Made by a program: the position numbers and the translations under genes. A stretch of DNA of 64,000 bases, taken from contig CAVRAV010000001.1 in assembly GCA_963719165.1 (NCBI GenBank), positions 2,418,001 to 2,482,000 of the forward strand. Reading direction: 5' to 3'. Within the stretch, counting starts at the first letter, position 1. Every line of letters begins with the position of its first letter. The DNA is from JAOUEA01 sp963719165. Its GTDB lineage: Bacteria; Actinomycetota; UBA4738; HRBIN12. Below the pieces are notes generated by a model, which saw only the letters and a program-made list of their open reading frames with translations, did no database searches and was not told the origin of the DNA. Positions 41,901-49,253 of this stretch are shown here, piece after piece.

Positions 41901-42709
41901 ACGCGCTGGCCGCCACGCTGTTGGGGCTCGCGGTGTGGTTCTCGGGCCGGGCGCACCGAAGCTCGGCTCGCCGTCGCGCGAGCTCCCGCCTCGCGGGTCC
42001 CCACACCCTGTCCAGCGCGGGTCGCGTCGCCCGGGTGCCTACGTGGCTGCCGTGGTCGGTCGGGGGCGGGATCGTGGCAGGGGCGTTGATCGCCCCCTGG
42101 TGCGTGCCGGTCGGCGCGGCCGCGGGGGTGGGACTCCTCCGGGCCCACCGCCGTCGCGCCGCTGCCAAACTCGCCGCCGTCGGGGACGAACAGCTTGCGG
42201 ATGCGGTGGGTTCCGTCGCCGCCGCGCTGCGGGCGGGGATGTCGGTCCCGCAAGCGATCGACTACACGGCTGCGGAGACGCCCCCGCCCCTCGACTCGAC
42301 CTTCGAGGAGGTCGCTCGCTCCATCGACCTGGGGCTGCCGATGGAAGCGGCCATGAGCCGCTGGGCGGTTTCGGTGGACACGGACGACGCTCGGTTGTTC
42401 GCCGGCGTGCTCCGCTTGCACCGGCGCAGCGGCGGCGATCTGCCGTCGGTCTTGGATCAGGTCGTAGCCACGCTGCGCGATCGCCGCGACGCCGCCCGCG
42501 AGGTGCGCGCCCTCACCGCCCAGGGCCGCCTGTCCGGGGCCATCCTCGGTTTCTTGCCCATCGGATTCTTCGCGTTCCTCTGGCTCACGTCGCGCAGCGA
42601 CATCGAGGGCGCGTTCCGATCCCCGGCGGGTATGGCCGCGATCGGCGTGGGGCTCACCATGGAAGGGCTCGCCTTCATGTGGATCCGGCATCTGCTGGAG
42701 GTCGAGTGA
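41897..42709 (+). CDS. tadB: Tad pilus inner-membrane platform protein TadB
   Basis: 270-aa T2SS-F domain protein. Membrane segments near the N-terminus (LPWSVGGGIVAGALIAPW and the following stretch) and two at the C-terminus (LSGAILGFLPIGFFAFLWL and GMAAIGVGLTMEGLAFMWI) flank a cytoplasmic helical domain with LADAVGSVAAALRAGMSVPQAI. The ATG overlaps the tadA stop (ATGA). Confidence 0.94.
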   Translation: MNALAATLLGLAVWFSGRAHRSSARRRASSRLAGPHTLSSAGRVARVPTWLPWSVGGGIVAGALIAPWCVPVGAAAGVGLLRAHRRRAAAKLAAVGDEQLADAVGSVAAALRAGMSVPQAIDYTAAETPPPLDSTFEEVARSIDLGLPMEAAMSRWAVSVDTDDARLFAGVLRLHRRSGGDLPSVLDQVVATLRDRRDAAREVRALTAQGRLSGAILGFLPIGFFAFLWLTSRSDIEGAFRSPAGMAAIGVGLTMEGLAFMWIRHLLEVE

Positions 42710-43539
42710 CCGCGGTCGCGGCACTGTTCGCACTTGCGGCGACCCTGGCGGCCGCGATAGCCGTTCACGAGGCAAGGTCCCACCTCCTGGTCGTCCGCCT
42801 GCCACAGCCCGCGGGCGTTCCCCACGCTTCGCCGGCCGACCCGTTGAGCTGGCTCGGGCGGACGCCACTCGGCCGCCGGCTGGACAGCCCCGCCGCGCGG
42901 TCCGCGCTGGACGGCGCCGGGTGGTCCGTCGAACCGTCGCGGTGCGCGGGCCTCCGGCTGGCCGGCGCGGGACTCGGGGTGCTGTTCGCCTTGGTCGTCC
43001 CGTTCCCCGGCCCGCTCGTGGCTCCCCTCCTCGCCGTGGCCGGAGCGCGACTCCCGCTATTCGTCGCAGGGCGCGCCGCGCGACGCCGGCGGGCCGCCAT
43101 GAACGCCGAGATCCCGCAGCTCCTCGATCTGTTGGCCGCGGGTTCCTCGGCCGGGCTCGCCGCGCCTCTGGCCCTGCGCCGAGCGATCGACGGCATCCGT
43201 GGCCCCCTCGCAGAACAACTCCGCCAGGTCCTCGACGAGGTAGACCTCGGGGCGCGTTGGCGGGACGAACTGCGCACGCTCGCGGACCGTGCGCAGCTCC
43301 CCGACCTCTCCAAGGCGGTTGCGGCCCTCACGCGGACGGAATCGCTCGGTTCGTCCCTGGCCGATTCCACTCGAGAGCTCGCCGTCGCCGTGCGCTCCGC
43401 ACGCCGCACCGCGGTCACCGAACGGGCGCGCACCGCTCCGGTCAAGATGCTCTTTCCGCTCGTGTTCCTCGTCCTCCCTGCCTTCCTCCTCCTCACGGTG
43501 GTCCCCGTCCTCCTCACCACCCTGGAATCCATCCGTTGA
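42706..43539 (+). CDS. tadC: Tad pilus inner-membrane platform protein TadC
   Basis: 277-aa second T2SS-F platform subunit. The F domain reads EIPQLLDLLAAGSSAGLAAPLALRRA and the C-terminus ends in the hydrophobic VKMLFPLVFLVLPAFLLLTVV. The GTG start overlaps the tadB stop (GTGA). TadB and TadC form the membrane platform through which TadA drives pilin extrusion. Confidence 0.93.
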   Translation: MTAVAALFALAATLAAAIAVHEARSHLLVVRLPQPAGVPHASPADPLSWLGRTPLGRRLDSPAARSALDGAGWSVEPSRCAGLRLAGAGLGVLFALVVPFPGPLVAPLLAVAGARLPLFVAGRAARRRRAAMNAEIPQLLDLLAAGSSAGLAAPLALRRAIDGIRGPLAEQLRQVLDEVDLGARWRDELRTLADRAQLPDLSKAVAALTRTESLGSSLADSTRELAVAVRSARRTAVTERARTAPVKMLFPLVFLVLPAFLLLTVVPVLLTTLESIR

Positions 43540-43558
43540 GTGAGAGGAGGTGGATCGG

Positions 43559-43765
43559 ATGTTGATGTTGCACGTGCTGTTGATCCGGGCGTCGGGGTTC
43601 CTCCGTCGAGATGAGGGACAGACCACGGCCGAGTACGCGTTGGTGATCCTCGCGGCGGCCGCGGTCGCGGTCGTCCTGATCGCGTGGGCGCATTCCTCGG
43701 GGAAGCTGCCCGCGTTCTTCGACCAGGTGATCGACAACGTGATCGGGAACGCCAGTGGTGCCTAG
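43559..43765 (+). CDS. Flp/DUF4244-type pilin
   Basis: 68-aa major-pilin candidate. A short basic leader ends at FLRRDEGQTTAEYALVILAAAAVAVVLIAW. The G-x-TTAEYA sequence, with its E5-like Glu, followed by about 20 hydrophobic residues, is the prepilin motif; cleavage would be expected just before or within the EGQTTAEY region. AGGAGG lies about 10 nt before the ATG at 43559; ATG 43565 and GTG 43550 are alternatives. No prepilin peptidase is in the window. Confidence 0.9.
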   Translation: MLMLHVLLIRASGFLRRDEGQTTAEYALVILAAAAVAVVLIAWAHSSGKLPAFFDQVIDNVIGNASGA

Positions 43766-44162
43766 GTGCCGTCGGGCAGCGTCCGAGCGTGATGAGCGAG
43801 GCACGGCCGCCGTGGAGTTCGCTCTGGTGTTGCCGTTGATCCTCGTGATGTCGTTGGCCATGGTCCAGGTCGGCCTGCTGGTGCGGGACCGGCTCCTCGT
43901 GGAGGACGCGGCGCGTGCCGGGGCACGCGCCGCGGCGCTCCAATCAGACGTCGGGGCCGCACGTGACGCCGCCGCGGCCGCCGCCCCCGCGCTCGAGCGC
44001 GCGGACCTCCAGGTGGACGTGCAGCGCTCGGGGACCCAGGGGGATCCGGTGACCGTCACGATCGCCTACCAGGCTGCGATCCGCGTTCCCTTCGTGTCGT
44101 GGTTGTTCGGGCCGAGCGTGAGGATGGGGACGTCGGCGACCGATCGCCAGGAGTTCGCATGA
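43755..44162 (+). CDS. TadE-like minor pilin
   Basis: 135-aa TadE-family protein. DERGTAAVEFALVLPLILVMSLAMVQVGLLV carries the pseudopilin-like motif GxAAVEFAL and the single membrane helix; the rest is exported (GARAAALQSDVGAARDAAAAAAPALERADLQV). GTG starts at 43755 or 43758 overlap the pilin 3' end, so translation is coupled. Confidence 0.9.
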   Translation: MVPRCRRAASERDERGTAAVEFALVLPLILVMSLAMVQVGLLVRDRLLVEDAARAGARAAALQSDVGAARDAAAAAAPALERADLQVDVQRSGTQGDPVTVTIAYQAAIRVPFVSWLFGPSVRMGTSATDRQEFA

Positions 44163-44527
44163 GCTCGGAGCGGGGCTCCATCACGGTGGTGGCCGCGGGC
44201 GTGATCGCGATCGCGGTCGTCGCCACTATGGGCGTGGCCGACGTCGGGAAGGCCTTGGTGGCGCGTGCCCACGGCCAGCAGGCGGCCGACGCCGCGGCGC
44301 TCGCCGCCGCGCAGGAGCTCGCCCTCCCTACGGGGCGGACCCCGGTCGACGTCGCGGCCGACCTTGCCGCGCGCAACGGCGCCGAGCTCACGGCGTGCGT
44401 CTGCTCCACCGGCTCGCTGGAGGCGACCGTGATCGTGCGGGCGGACGTCGGACCTCTGTTGCTGCTGCCCTCAGGGCGAACGGTCGAGGTCACGGCGCGG
44501 GCCGTGGTCGACCTGCCGGGCGGGTGA
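44159..44527 (+). CDS. TadG/Rv3654c-like pilus-associated protein
   Basis: 122 aa. It starts MSSERGSITVVAAGVIAIAVVATMGVADVGKALVARAHGQQAADAAALAAAQEL; the DERG/SERG start, helix and QxAADAAALAAA repeat are characteristic of the helicase/secretion-neighbourhood TadE-like family. Two cysteines (TACVCST) may form a disulfide. The ATG overlaps the TadE stop. It is the last gene of the tad operon. Confidence 0.9.
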   Translation: MSSERGSITVVAAGVIAIAVVATMGVADVGKALVARAHGQQAADAAALAAAQELALPTGRTPVDVAADLAARNGAELTACVCSTGSLEATVIVRADVGPLLLLPSGRTVEVTARAVVDLPGG

Positions 44528-44707
44528 GGCGGGTGATGCCTGTGGCCCCACCGAAGAGTTCCTCGTTCCGTAAGGCGGTCGTTCGAAGGCCGCAAGGGTT
44601 CGCTGCCTAGGGTCGGCGAAGGCCCCGCGGACGGACCCACAGGCGAAGGAGGTAAGGGAGCGGCCGTGCGCGGGGGATCGCCATCGATACCCTCAAGGAG
44701 GCTCTCC

Positions 44708-45823
44708 ATGCGTTCGGTACCAACCATCCGCGGGCTCGCGCTCGTGGCCCTCGCGTCCCTGTCGGCGGTCATCGTGGGCGCCGGCCCCGCCACGGCGCAC
44801 CCCAAGGAGCACCGGTCGGCCGGCTCCGTCTACGCGTTGTCGAACGACCCCGCGGGCAACGCTGTCCTCGTGTTCCATCGCGCACCCAACGGCTCGCTCA
44901 CACCCGCCGGATCCGTGGCGACGGGAGGCCTGGGCACCGGGGCCGGGCTGGGAAGTCAGGGCGCGCTCACCCTGGGTCGCGGCGGCCGCGCGCTCGTGGC
45001 CGTGAACCCGGGCAGCGATCAGATCTCGGCGTTCCGGATCACCAACGGCGGTCCCGTGCTCACGGACGTTGAGTCCTCGGGCGGCGACCTGCCCATCAGC
45101 GTCTCGATCCACGGGCGCCTGGTCTACGCCCTCAACGACGGCTCGGACTCGCTGTCGGGATTCCGGCTGGGATGGAACGGCGACCTCAAGCCGATCCACG
45201 GCTCCACGATCGGGTTGTCCGGCTCGGGCATCGCGCCCGCCCAGGTGCAGTTCTCGCCGAACGGCCGGAGCGTGGTGGTGACGGAGAAGAACACGAACCT
45301 CATCGACGTCTACCGCGTGCGTGACGGCGGGCGCTTGCGTGCCCCGAACGTTCAGGCGTCTCAGGGCGAGACCCCGTTCGGGTTCGCCTTCGACCCCCGA
45401 GGGCGGCTGTTGGTCTCCGAGGCCTTCGGCGGAGCCCCCGACGCCAGCACGGTCTCGTCCTACCGGGTGGGATCGGGCGGGCAGCTCGGCGTCATCAGCT
45501 CCTCGGTGCCCGACCATCAGAGCGCGGCGTGCTGGGTCACGGTGGCCAGACACGGCCGGTTCGCCTACACGACGAACACGGGAAGCGACTCCGTCTCGGG
45601 TTACAGGGTCGCTCGCGACGGCCGCCTCACGCTCATGAACGGCCCCGCCTCGGCTGCCGGCGACGCGCCGACCGACCTCGATGCGGCCGCTGGGTACCTC
45701 TACGTGCTGAACAGCGGATCCCAGGACATCAGCGCCTACGTGGTGGACGCCCACGGTTCGCTCGTCGCCAACGGCGGAGCAACGGGCCTGCCGGCGGGCT
45801 CGGTCGGCATCGCCGCCGCCTGA
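44708..45823 (+). CDS. Secreted lactonase-fold (YVTN) beta-propeller protein
   Basis: 371-aa exported propeller. The signal peptide is at about 1-30 (IRGLALVALASLSAVIVGAGPATA). Blades follow the lactonase (Pgl-like) pattern: GSVYALSNDPAGNAVLVFHR, SVSIHGRLVYALNDGSDSLSGF, VQFSPNGRSVVVTEKNTNLIDVY and GRFAYTTNTGSDSVSGY. Catalytic 6-phosphogluconolactonase activity is unlikely outside the cell; binding or another lactone is possible. AGGAGG 7 nt before ATG 44708 fixes the start. Confidence 0.9.
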   Translation: MRSVPTIRGLALVALASLSAVIVGAGPATAHPKEHRSAGSVYALSNDPAGNAVLVFHRAPNGSLTPAGSVATGGLGTGAGLGSQGALTLGRGGRALVAVNPGSDQISAFRITNGGPVLTDVESSGGDLPISVSIHGRLVYALNDGSDSLSGFRLGWNGDLKPIHGSTIGLSGSGIAPAQVQFSPNGRSVVVTEKNTNLIDVYRVRDGGRLRAPNVQASQGETPFGFAFDPRGRLLVSEAFGGAPDASTVSSYRVGSGGQLGVISSSVPDHQSAACWVTVARHGRFAYTTNTGSDSVSGYRVARDGRLTLMNGPASAAGDAPTDLDAAAGYLYVLNSGSQDISAYVVDAHGSLVANGGATGLPAGSVGIAAA

Positions 45824-45854
45824 GCCCGTCCCACCGTTCGATCCGCCGCTCGAT

Positions 45855-45890
45855 CCGCCCACCCCCGGCCGCAAGGGCCGGGGCGGGCGG
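45855..45890. terminator. Bidirectional terminator-like hairpin
   Basis: CCGCCC pairs with GGGCGG, and inside it CCCCGGCC pairs with GGCCGGGG around the loop GCAAG, about 14 bp in total. It sits between the convergent propeller and DUF983 genes. Confidence 0.7.
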
Positions 45891-45908
45891 ACGGGCGTCT
45901 CGGTGTGA

Positions 45909-46394
45909 CTACTCCAGCTCGCGAGCCCGCGGATCGCGCGCCACCGGGGCCCGGTAGTCCGGGTCGGTCTTCGCCACGAGGAACTCCACCGCGGCCCAGG
46001 CGGCCTTGGAGTTCGGGTAGGTGGCGAGCGGCACGACGACGAGCACCGCGAAGCTCGCCGCCAGCAGGGGGAACACCGGCACATCGGGAACGGTGGCGGC
46101 GAGTCCCACCACGAGCACGCCGATCCACAGCACCATCGCCACCGTGAAGTTCAGCACCATGGCGCCGAGGTAGCCGCCATCCTCCTTGTCGAAGCGGAGG
46201 CCGCAGCGCAAGCAGGCCGTTCGCATGGTGAACCACGACGAGAACATGCCACCGGCGGCGCAGCGTGGGCAATGCTTGCGCACCCCTCGCAACAACGCGC
46301 CCAGCGATCCGACCTCGGGATACAGCGGCCGTCGCCCGCCGTTCCCGGGCTCGGGCTCGAGCGAGCCCCATGGGTTCGGTGTCGCCGATGCCAC
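45909..46394 (-). CDS. DUF983 zinc-ribbon membrane protein
   Basis: 161 aa. N-terminal zinc ribbon with KHCPRCAAGG and ACLRCGLRFDKEDGGYLGA, then two membrane helices (MVLNFTVAMVLWIGVLVVGL and FPLLAASFAVLVVVPLA). This is the full DUF983 layout. The family is often linked to respiratory membrane proteins, but no role is proven. It diverges from the DUF5318 gene. Confidence 0.92.
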   Translation of the reverse strand: MASATPNPWGSLEPEPGNGGRRPLYPEVGSLGALLRGVRKHCPRCAAGGMFSSWFTMRTACLRCGLRFDKEDGGYLGAMVLNFTVAMVLWIGVLVVGLAATVPDVPVFPLLAASFAVLVVVPLATYPNSKAAWAAVEFLVAKTDPDYRAPVARDPRARELE

Positions 46395-46472
46395 ATCAAC
46401 CGCCCCTCGCCGCTCTCTCGTGGTCGTCCAAGGCTACGACCTTCGGCGGGTTCCCTCGTCCCGGCTCAGGGG

Positions 46473-46478
46473 TAAACT
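46473..46478 (+). promoter_or_regulatory. Candidate -10 hexamer (TAAACT)
   Basis: TAAACT, 8 nt, then the ATG at 46487; consistent with a leaderless transcript. The spacer is a C-run without a ribosome site. Confidence 0.4.
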
Positions 46479-46486
46479 TCTCCCCC

Positions 46487-46903
46487 ATGGCGAAGCAGAC
46501 GAAGCGCACTCCGCTCGGTCGCAGCCGACGAGCCCAGCTCGGCGTCATCGACTACACGCTCGCGAAGCGAGCCCTGCTGCGCGATGCCCAGGTCGGCGTG
46601 CTCGGCCTCACCGACATCTGCGACGCACATCCGGAGCTGCTCCGCGCGGCACGCCACGTCGGGGAGCCCACGCGCAGCGACTGCCCGGTCTGCGGCAAGG
46701 TCAAGCTCGTCCTGCTCGCCTACGTGTTCGGGGACGGCCTGCGCGATCAGAACGGACGGGTCTGGTCCATCGACACGGGGCTCAAGCTCGCCGCGGCCCA
46801 TCCGGGGTCGGCGTGCTACGTCGTGGAGGTCTGCACGCGCTGTCAATGGAACCACCTGCGCGAGTCGTTCACCGCCCGGCACCAGGTCACCGCGACCGGC
46901 TGA
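46487..46903 (+). CDS. DUF5318 family protein
   Basis: 138-aa actinobacterial conserved protein. It opens with basic residues and LGVIDYTLAKRALLRDAQVG, a DUF5318 hallmark, and has two CxxC knuckles, SDCPVCGKVKLV and EVCTRCQWNHL, which could bind zinc. It lies 118 nt before the class A PBP gene on the same strand, the arrangement seen for Rv0049-ponA1 in Mycobacterium, which supports both family calls. Confidence 0.9.
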   Translation: MAKQTKRTPLGRSRRAQLGVIDYTLAKRALLRDAQVGVLGLTDICDAHPELLRAARHVGEPTRSDCPVCGKVKLVLLAYVFGDGLRDQNGRVWSIDTGLKLAAAHPGSACYVVEVCTRCQWNHLRESFTARHQVTATG

Positions 46904-47006
46904 GAACGCTCGGGGCAACCGAACCACCGCGCCCGTCGCATCGAATCACCACGGAACCAGCACCGCGCCCGGGCGCGCACACGCCGTGCGACGCAACCCC
47001 CCCAGA

Positions 47007-47012
47007 TAGAAT
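47007..47012 (+). promoter_or_regulatory. Candidate -10 hexamer (TAGAAT)
   Basis: TAGAAT ends 9 nt before the TTG start of the penicillin-binding protein. It is close to the TATAAT consensus; no clear -35 was found. Confidence 0.45.
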
Positions 47013-47021
47013 CGACGGGTC

Positions 47022-49253
47022 TTGGCTACCTCCGACGCGATCCCACAGGGCAAGCACCTGCCCAAGCATGCGCCGCGCAAGAAGCACGCGGACCGACGCG
47101 GGTTCTTCCGCCGGTTCTGGTGGGTGTTCCTGCTCGTGCCGTTCCTGATGGTCGCCGTCGTCGGCGTATCGCTCGTCGTGGCCTACCAGCGCGTCCAACT
47201 GCCCGACACGCTGCCCCCGATCCGCACCTCCTACCTCCTGGATCGCAACGGCGACCAGCTCGCGTCGCTGCACGGCGCCGTCGACCGCACGATCGTGCCG
47301 CTCTCGCGGATCTCGCCCAACCTGCAGCACGCCGTGATCGCCACCGAGGATGCCGGGTTCTACAGCCACCCGGGCATCGACGTGCGCGGCATCGCGCGCG
47401 CCGCCTGGACCGACCTCGTGCGCAAGGGCACGGTCCAGGGAGCGTCCACCCTCACGGAGCAGCTCGTGAAGAACGTCTACGCGGGCCAGTACGTCCGCAA
47501 CGCGGACGGCACCACCGACTACGTGGTCCCCCCGCGCACGATCAAGGAGAAGATCCGGGAGGCCCTGCTCGCGATCAAGCTCGAGCAGACCTACACGAAG
47601 GACCAGATCCTCGCGAAGTACCTGAACACCGTCTACTTCGGCCACGGCGCCTACGGCGCGGAGGCGGCGGCCCAGACCTACTTCGGCAAGCCGGCGAGCG
47701 ACCTCACGGTGCTCGAGTCGGCCTCGCTCTCGGGCGTGTTGCACGCGCCCACCCTCTACGACCCCATCGCGAGCCCGTCGGACAACAAGTTCCGCCGGGA
47801 CTACTCGCTCGACCAGATGGTCAGGTACGGCTACCTGGATGCCGCCAAGGCCGCAGCGCTCAAGGCCAAGAGATGCTGCGGCACGGTGAGCGGCGCCGGC
47901 GACACCATCCATGCGCCGTACGGCTCCGCGTACTTCGTCGACTACGCGCGTCAGGATCTGTTCGACCGCTACGGCAGCGCGCGCGTCTACGGCGGGGGAC
48001 TGCGCGTGACCACCAGCCTGGACATGGGCATGCAGAAGGCCGCCTGGGACGCCGTGCGCCAGGACCTGCCCTTCAAGAGCTACAACCCGTCGGCCGCGGT
48101 GGTGACGATCGACGTGAAGACGGGTCAGGTGCTCGCGATGGTGGGCGGCCGCAACTTCAATCGTTCCAAGCTGAACCTCGCCACCCTGCGCGGCGGCTCG
48201 GGCCGCCAGGCCGGCTCCGCCTTCAAGGCGTTCACGCTCGCCGCGGCGCTCGAGAACAACTACTCGCTCAACGCCTATTGGCAGGGACCCTCGACGATCA
48301 CGATCACCGATCCCACGTGCAACGGCCCCACGGGCCCGTGGCAGCCCGTGAACGCCGGAGACGGTGAGGCGGGCACGTTCACCCTGCTGCAGGCAACGGA
48401 GCACTCGGTGAACACCGTGTTCGCGCAGGTGATCTCCCAGCTCGGCCCCGACACCGTGCGCAACATGGCCTACCGGTTGGGGATCCGTTCCCAGCTCCCC
48501 GCGGTCTGCGCGATCACGCTCGGCAGCGTTGCCGTCAACCCGCTCGAGATGACGAACGCCTACGCCACCCTCGCCGACCAGGGGACCCGGCATTGGGCCA
48601 CTCCGCTCGTCGAGGTCGCGAACCAGCACGGCACCTCCATCGACGACGTGCGCTCCAAGGGCAAGGCGGTGCTCGATCCCGTGTACGCGGATCAGGTGAC
48701 GCTGGCCCTGCGCGCGGTGGTCACGGGCGGCACGGGATACGTCGCGAACCTCGGATCCCCCGTGGTGGCCGGCAAGACCGGCACGGCGAACGAGAACGTC
48801 GACGCATGGTTCTGCGGCTACACCGTCCAGCTCGCCACGTGCGTTTGGGTGGGCTGGCCCCAGGGGGAGATCCCGTTGCAGAACATCATGGGTGTGCCCT
48901 CGGTGTACGGAGGGACGATTCCGGCCAAGATCTGGCACGACTACATGGCAGTGGCGACCGCGAAGTATCCGGCGCTGGAGTTCCCGAACGCCACCTACAC
49001 GGGCTCGCTCGGGCCGACCGCGCCGGTGTACTCGCCGACGCCGAGCCCGATCGCGACGCCGAGTCCATCGCCCAGCCCGACCGCCTCTCCCAGCCCGACC
49101 GCCTCTCCCAGCCAGAGCCCTTCGCCCCCGTCGAGCGGATCTCCGTCCCCGAGCGGATCCCCATCGCCCACCAAGGCCCCGCCGGCGATGTCGCCCGCCG
49201 AGGCCCCAGGCTCCGTCTACGTGCCGCGCCGTGGCTGGTGGTCGACGATCTAG
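47022..49253 (+). CDS. Class A penicillin-binding protein (transglycosylase-transpeptidase)
   Basis: 743-aa bifunctional peptidoglycan synthase. Cytoplasmic basic tail, then one membrane helix at about 33-56. The GT51 domain has ATEDAGFYSHPGIDVRG (catalytic Glu), GASTLTEQLVKN and KYLNTVYFGHGAYG. The transpeptidase has the serine motif GSAFKAF (SxxK), SVN, and KTGTAN. The tail from about 660 is rich in Pro, Ser and Thr, and is likely a wall-spanning spacer, ending PRRGWWSTI. The TTG at 47022 is the only start that keeps the cytoplasmic tail. The stop overlaps the convergent kinase by 4 nt. Confidence 0.96.
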   Translation: MATSDAIPQGKHLPKHAPRKKHADRRGFFRRFWWVFLLVPFLMVAVVGVSLVVAYQRVQLPDTLPPIRTSYLLDRNGDQLASLHGAVDRTIVPLSRISPNLQHAVIATEDAGFYSHPGIDVRGIARAAWTDLVRKGTVQGASTLTEQLVKNVYAGQYVRNADGTTDYVVPPRTIKEKIREALLAIKLEQTYTKDQILAKYLNTVYFGHGAYGAEAAAQTYFGKPASDLTVLESASLSGVLHAPTLYDPIASPSDNKFRRDYSLDQMVRYGYLDAAKAAALKAKRCCGTVSGAGDTIHAPYGSAYFVDYARQDLFDRYGSARVYGGGLRVTTSLDMGMQKAAWDAVRQDLPFKSYNPSAAVVTIDVKTGQVLAMVGGRNFNRSKLNLATLRGGSGRQAGSAFKAFTLAAALENNYSLNAYWQGPSTITITDPTCNGPTGPWQPVNAGDGEAGTFTLLQATEHSVNTVFAQVISQLGPDTVRNMAYRLGIRSQLPAVCAITLGSVAVNPLEMTNAYATLADQGTRHWATPLVEVANQHGTSIDDVRSKGKAVLDPVYADQVTLALRAVVTGGTGYVANLGSPVVAGKTGTANENVDAWFCGYTVQLATCVWVGWPQGEIPLQNIMGVPSVYGGTIPAKIWHDYMAVATAKYPALEFPNATYTGSLGPTAPVYSPTPSPIATPSPSPSPTASPSPTASPSQSPSPPSSGSPSPSGSPSPTKAPPAMSPAEAPGSVYVPRRGWWSTI
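49071..49106 (+). repeat. Tandem 18-bp repeat in the PBP tail
   Basis: CCCAGCCCGACCGCCTCT occurs twice in tandem (49071-49088, 49089-49106), with a partial third unit. It encodes the repeating SPTASP units of the Pro/Ser/Thr-rich tail and could change in copy number by slippage. Confidence 0.8.
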
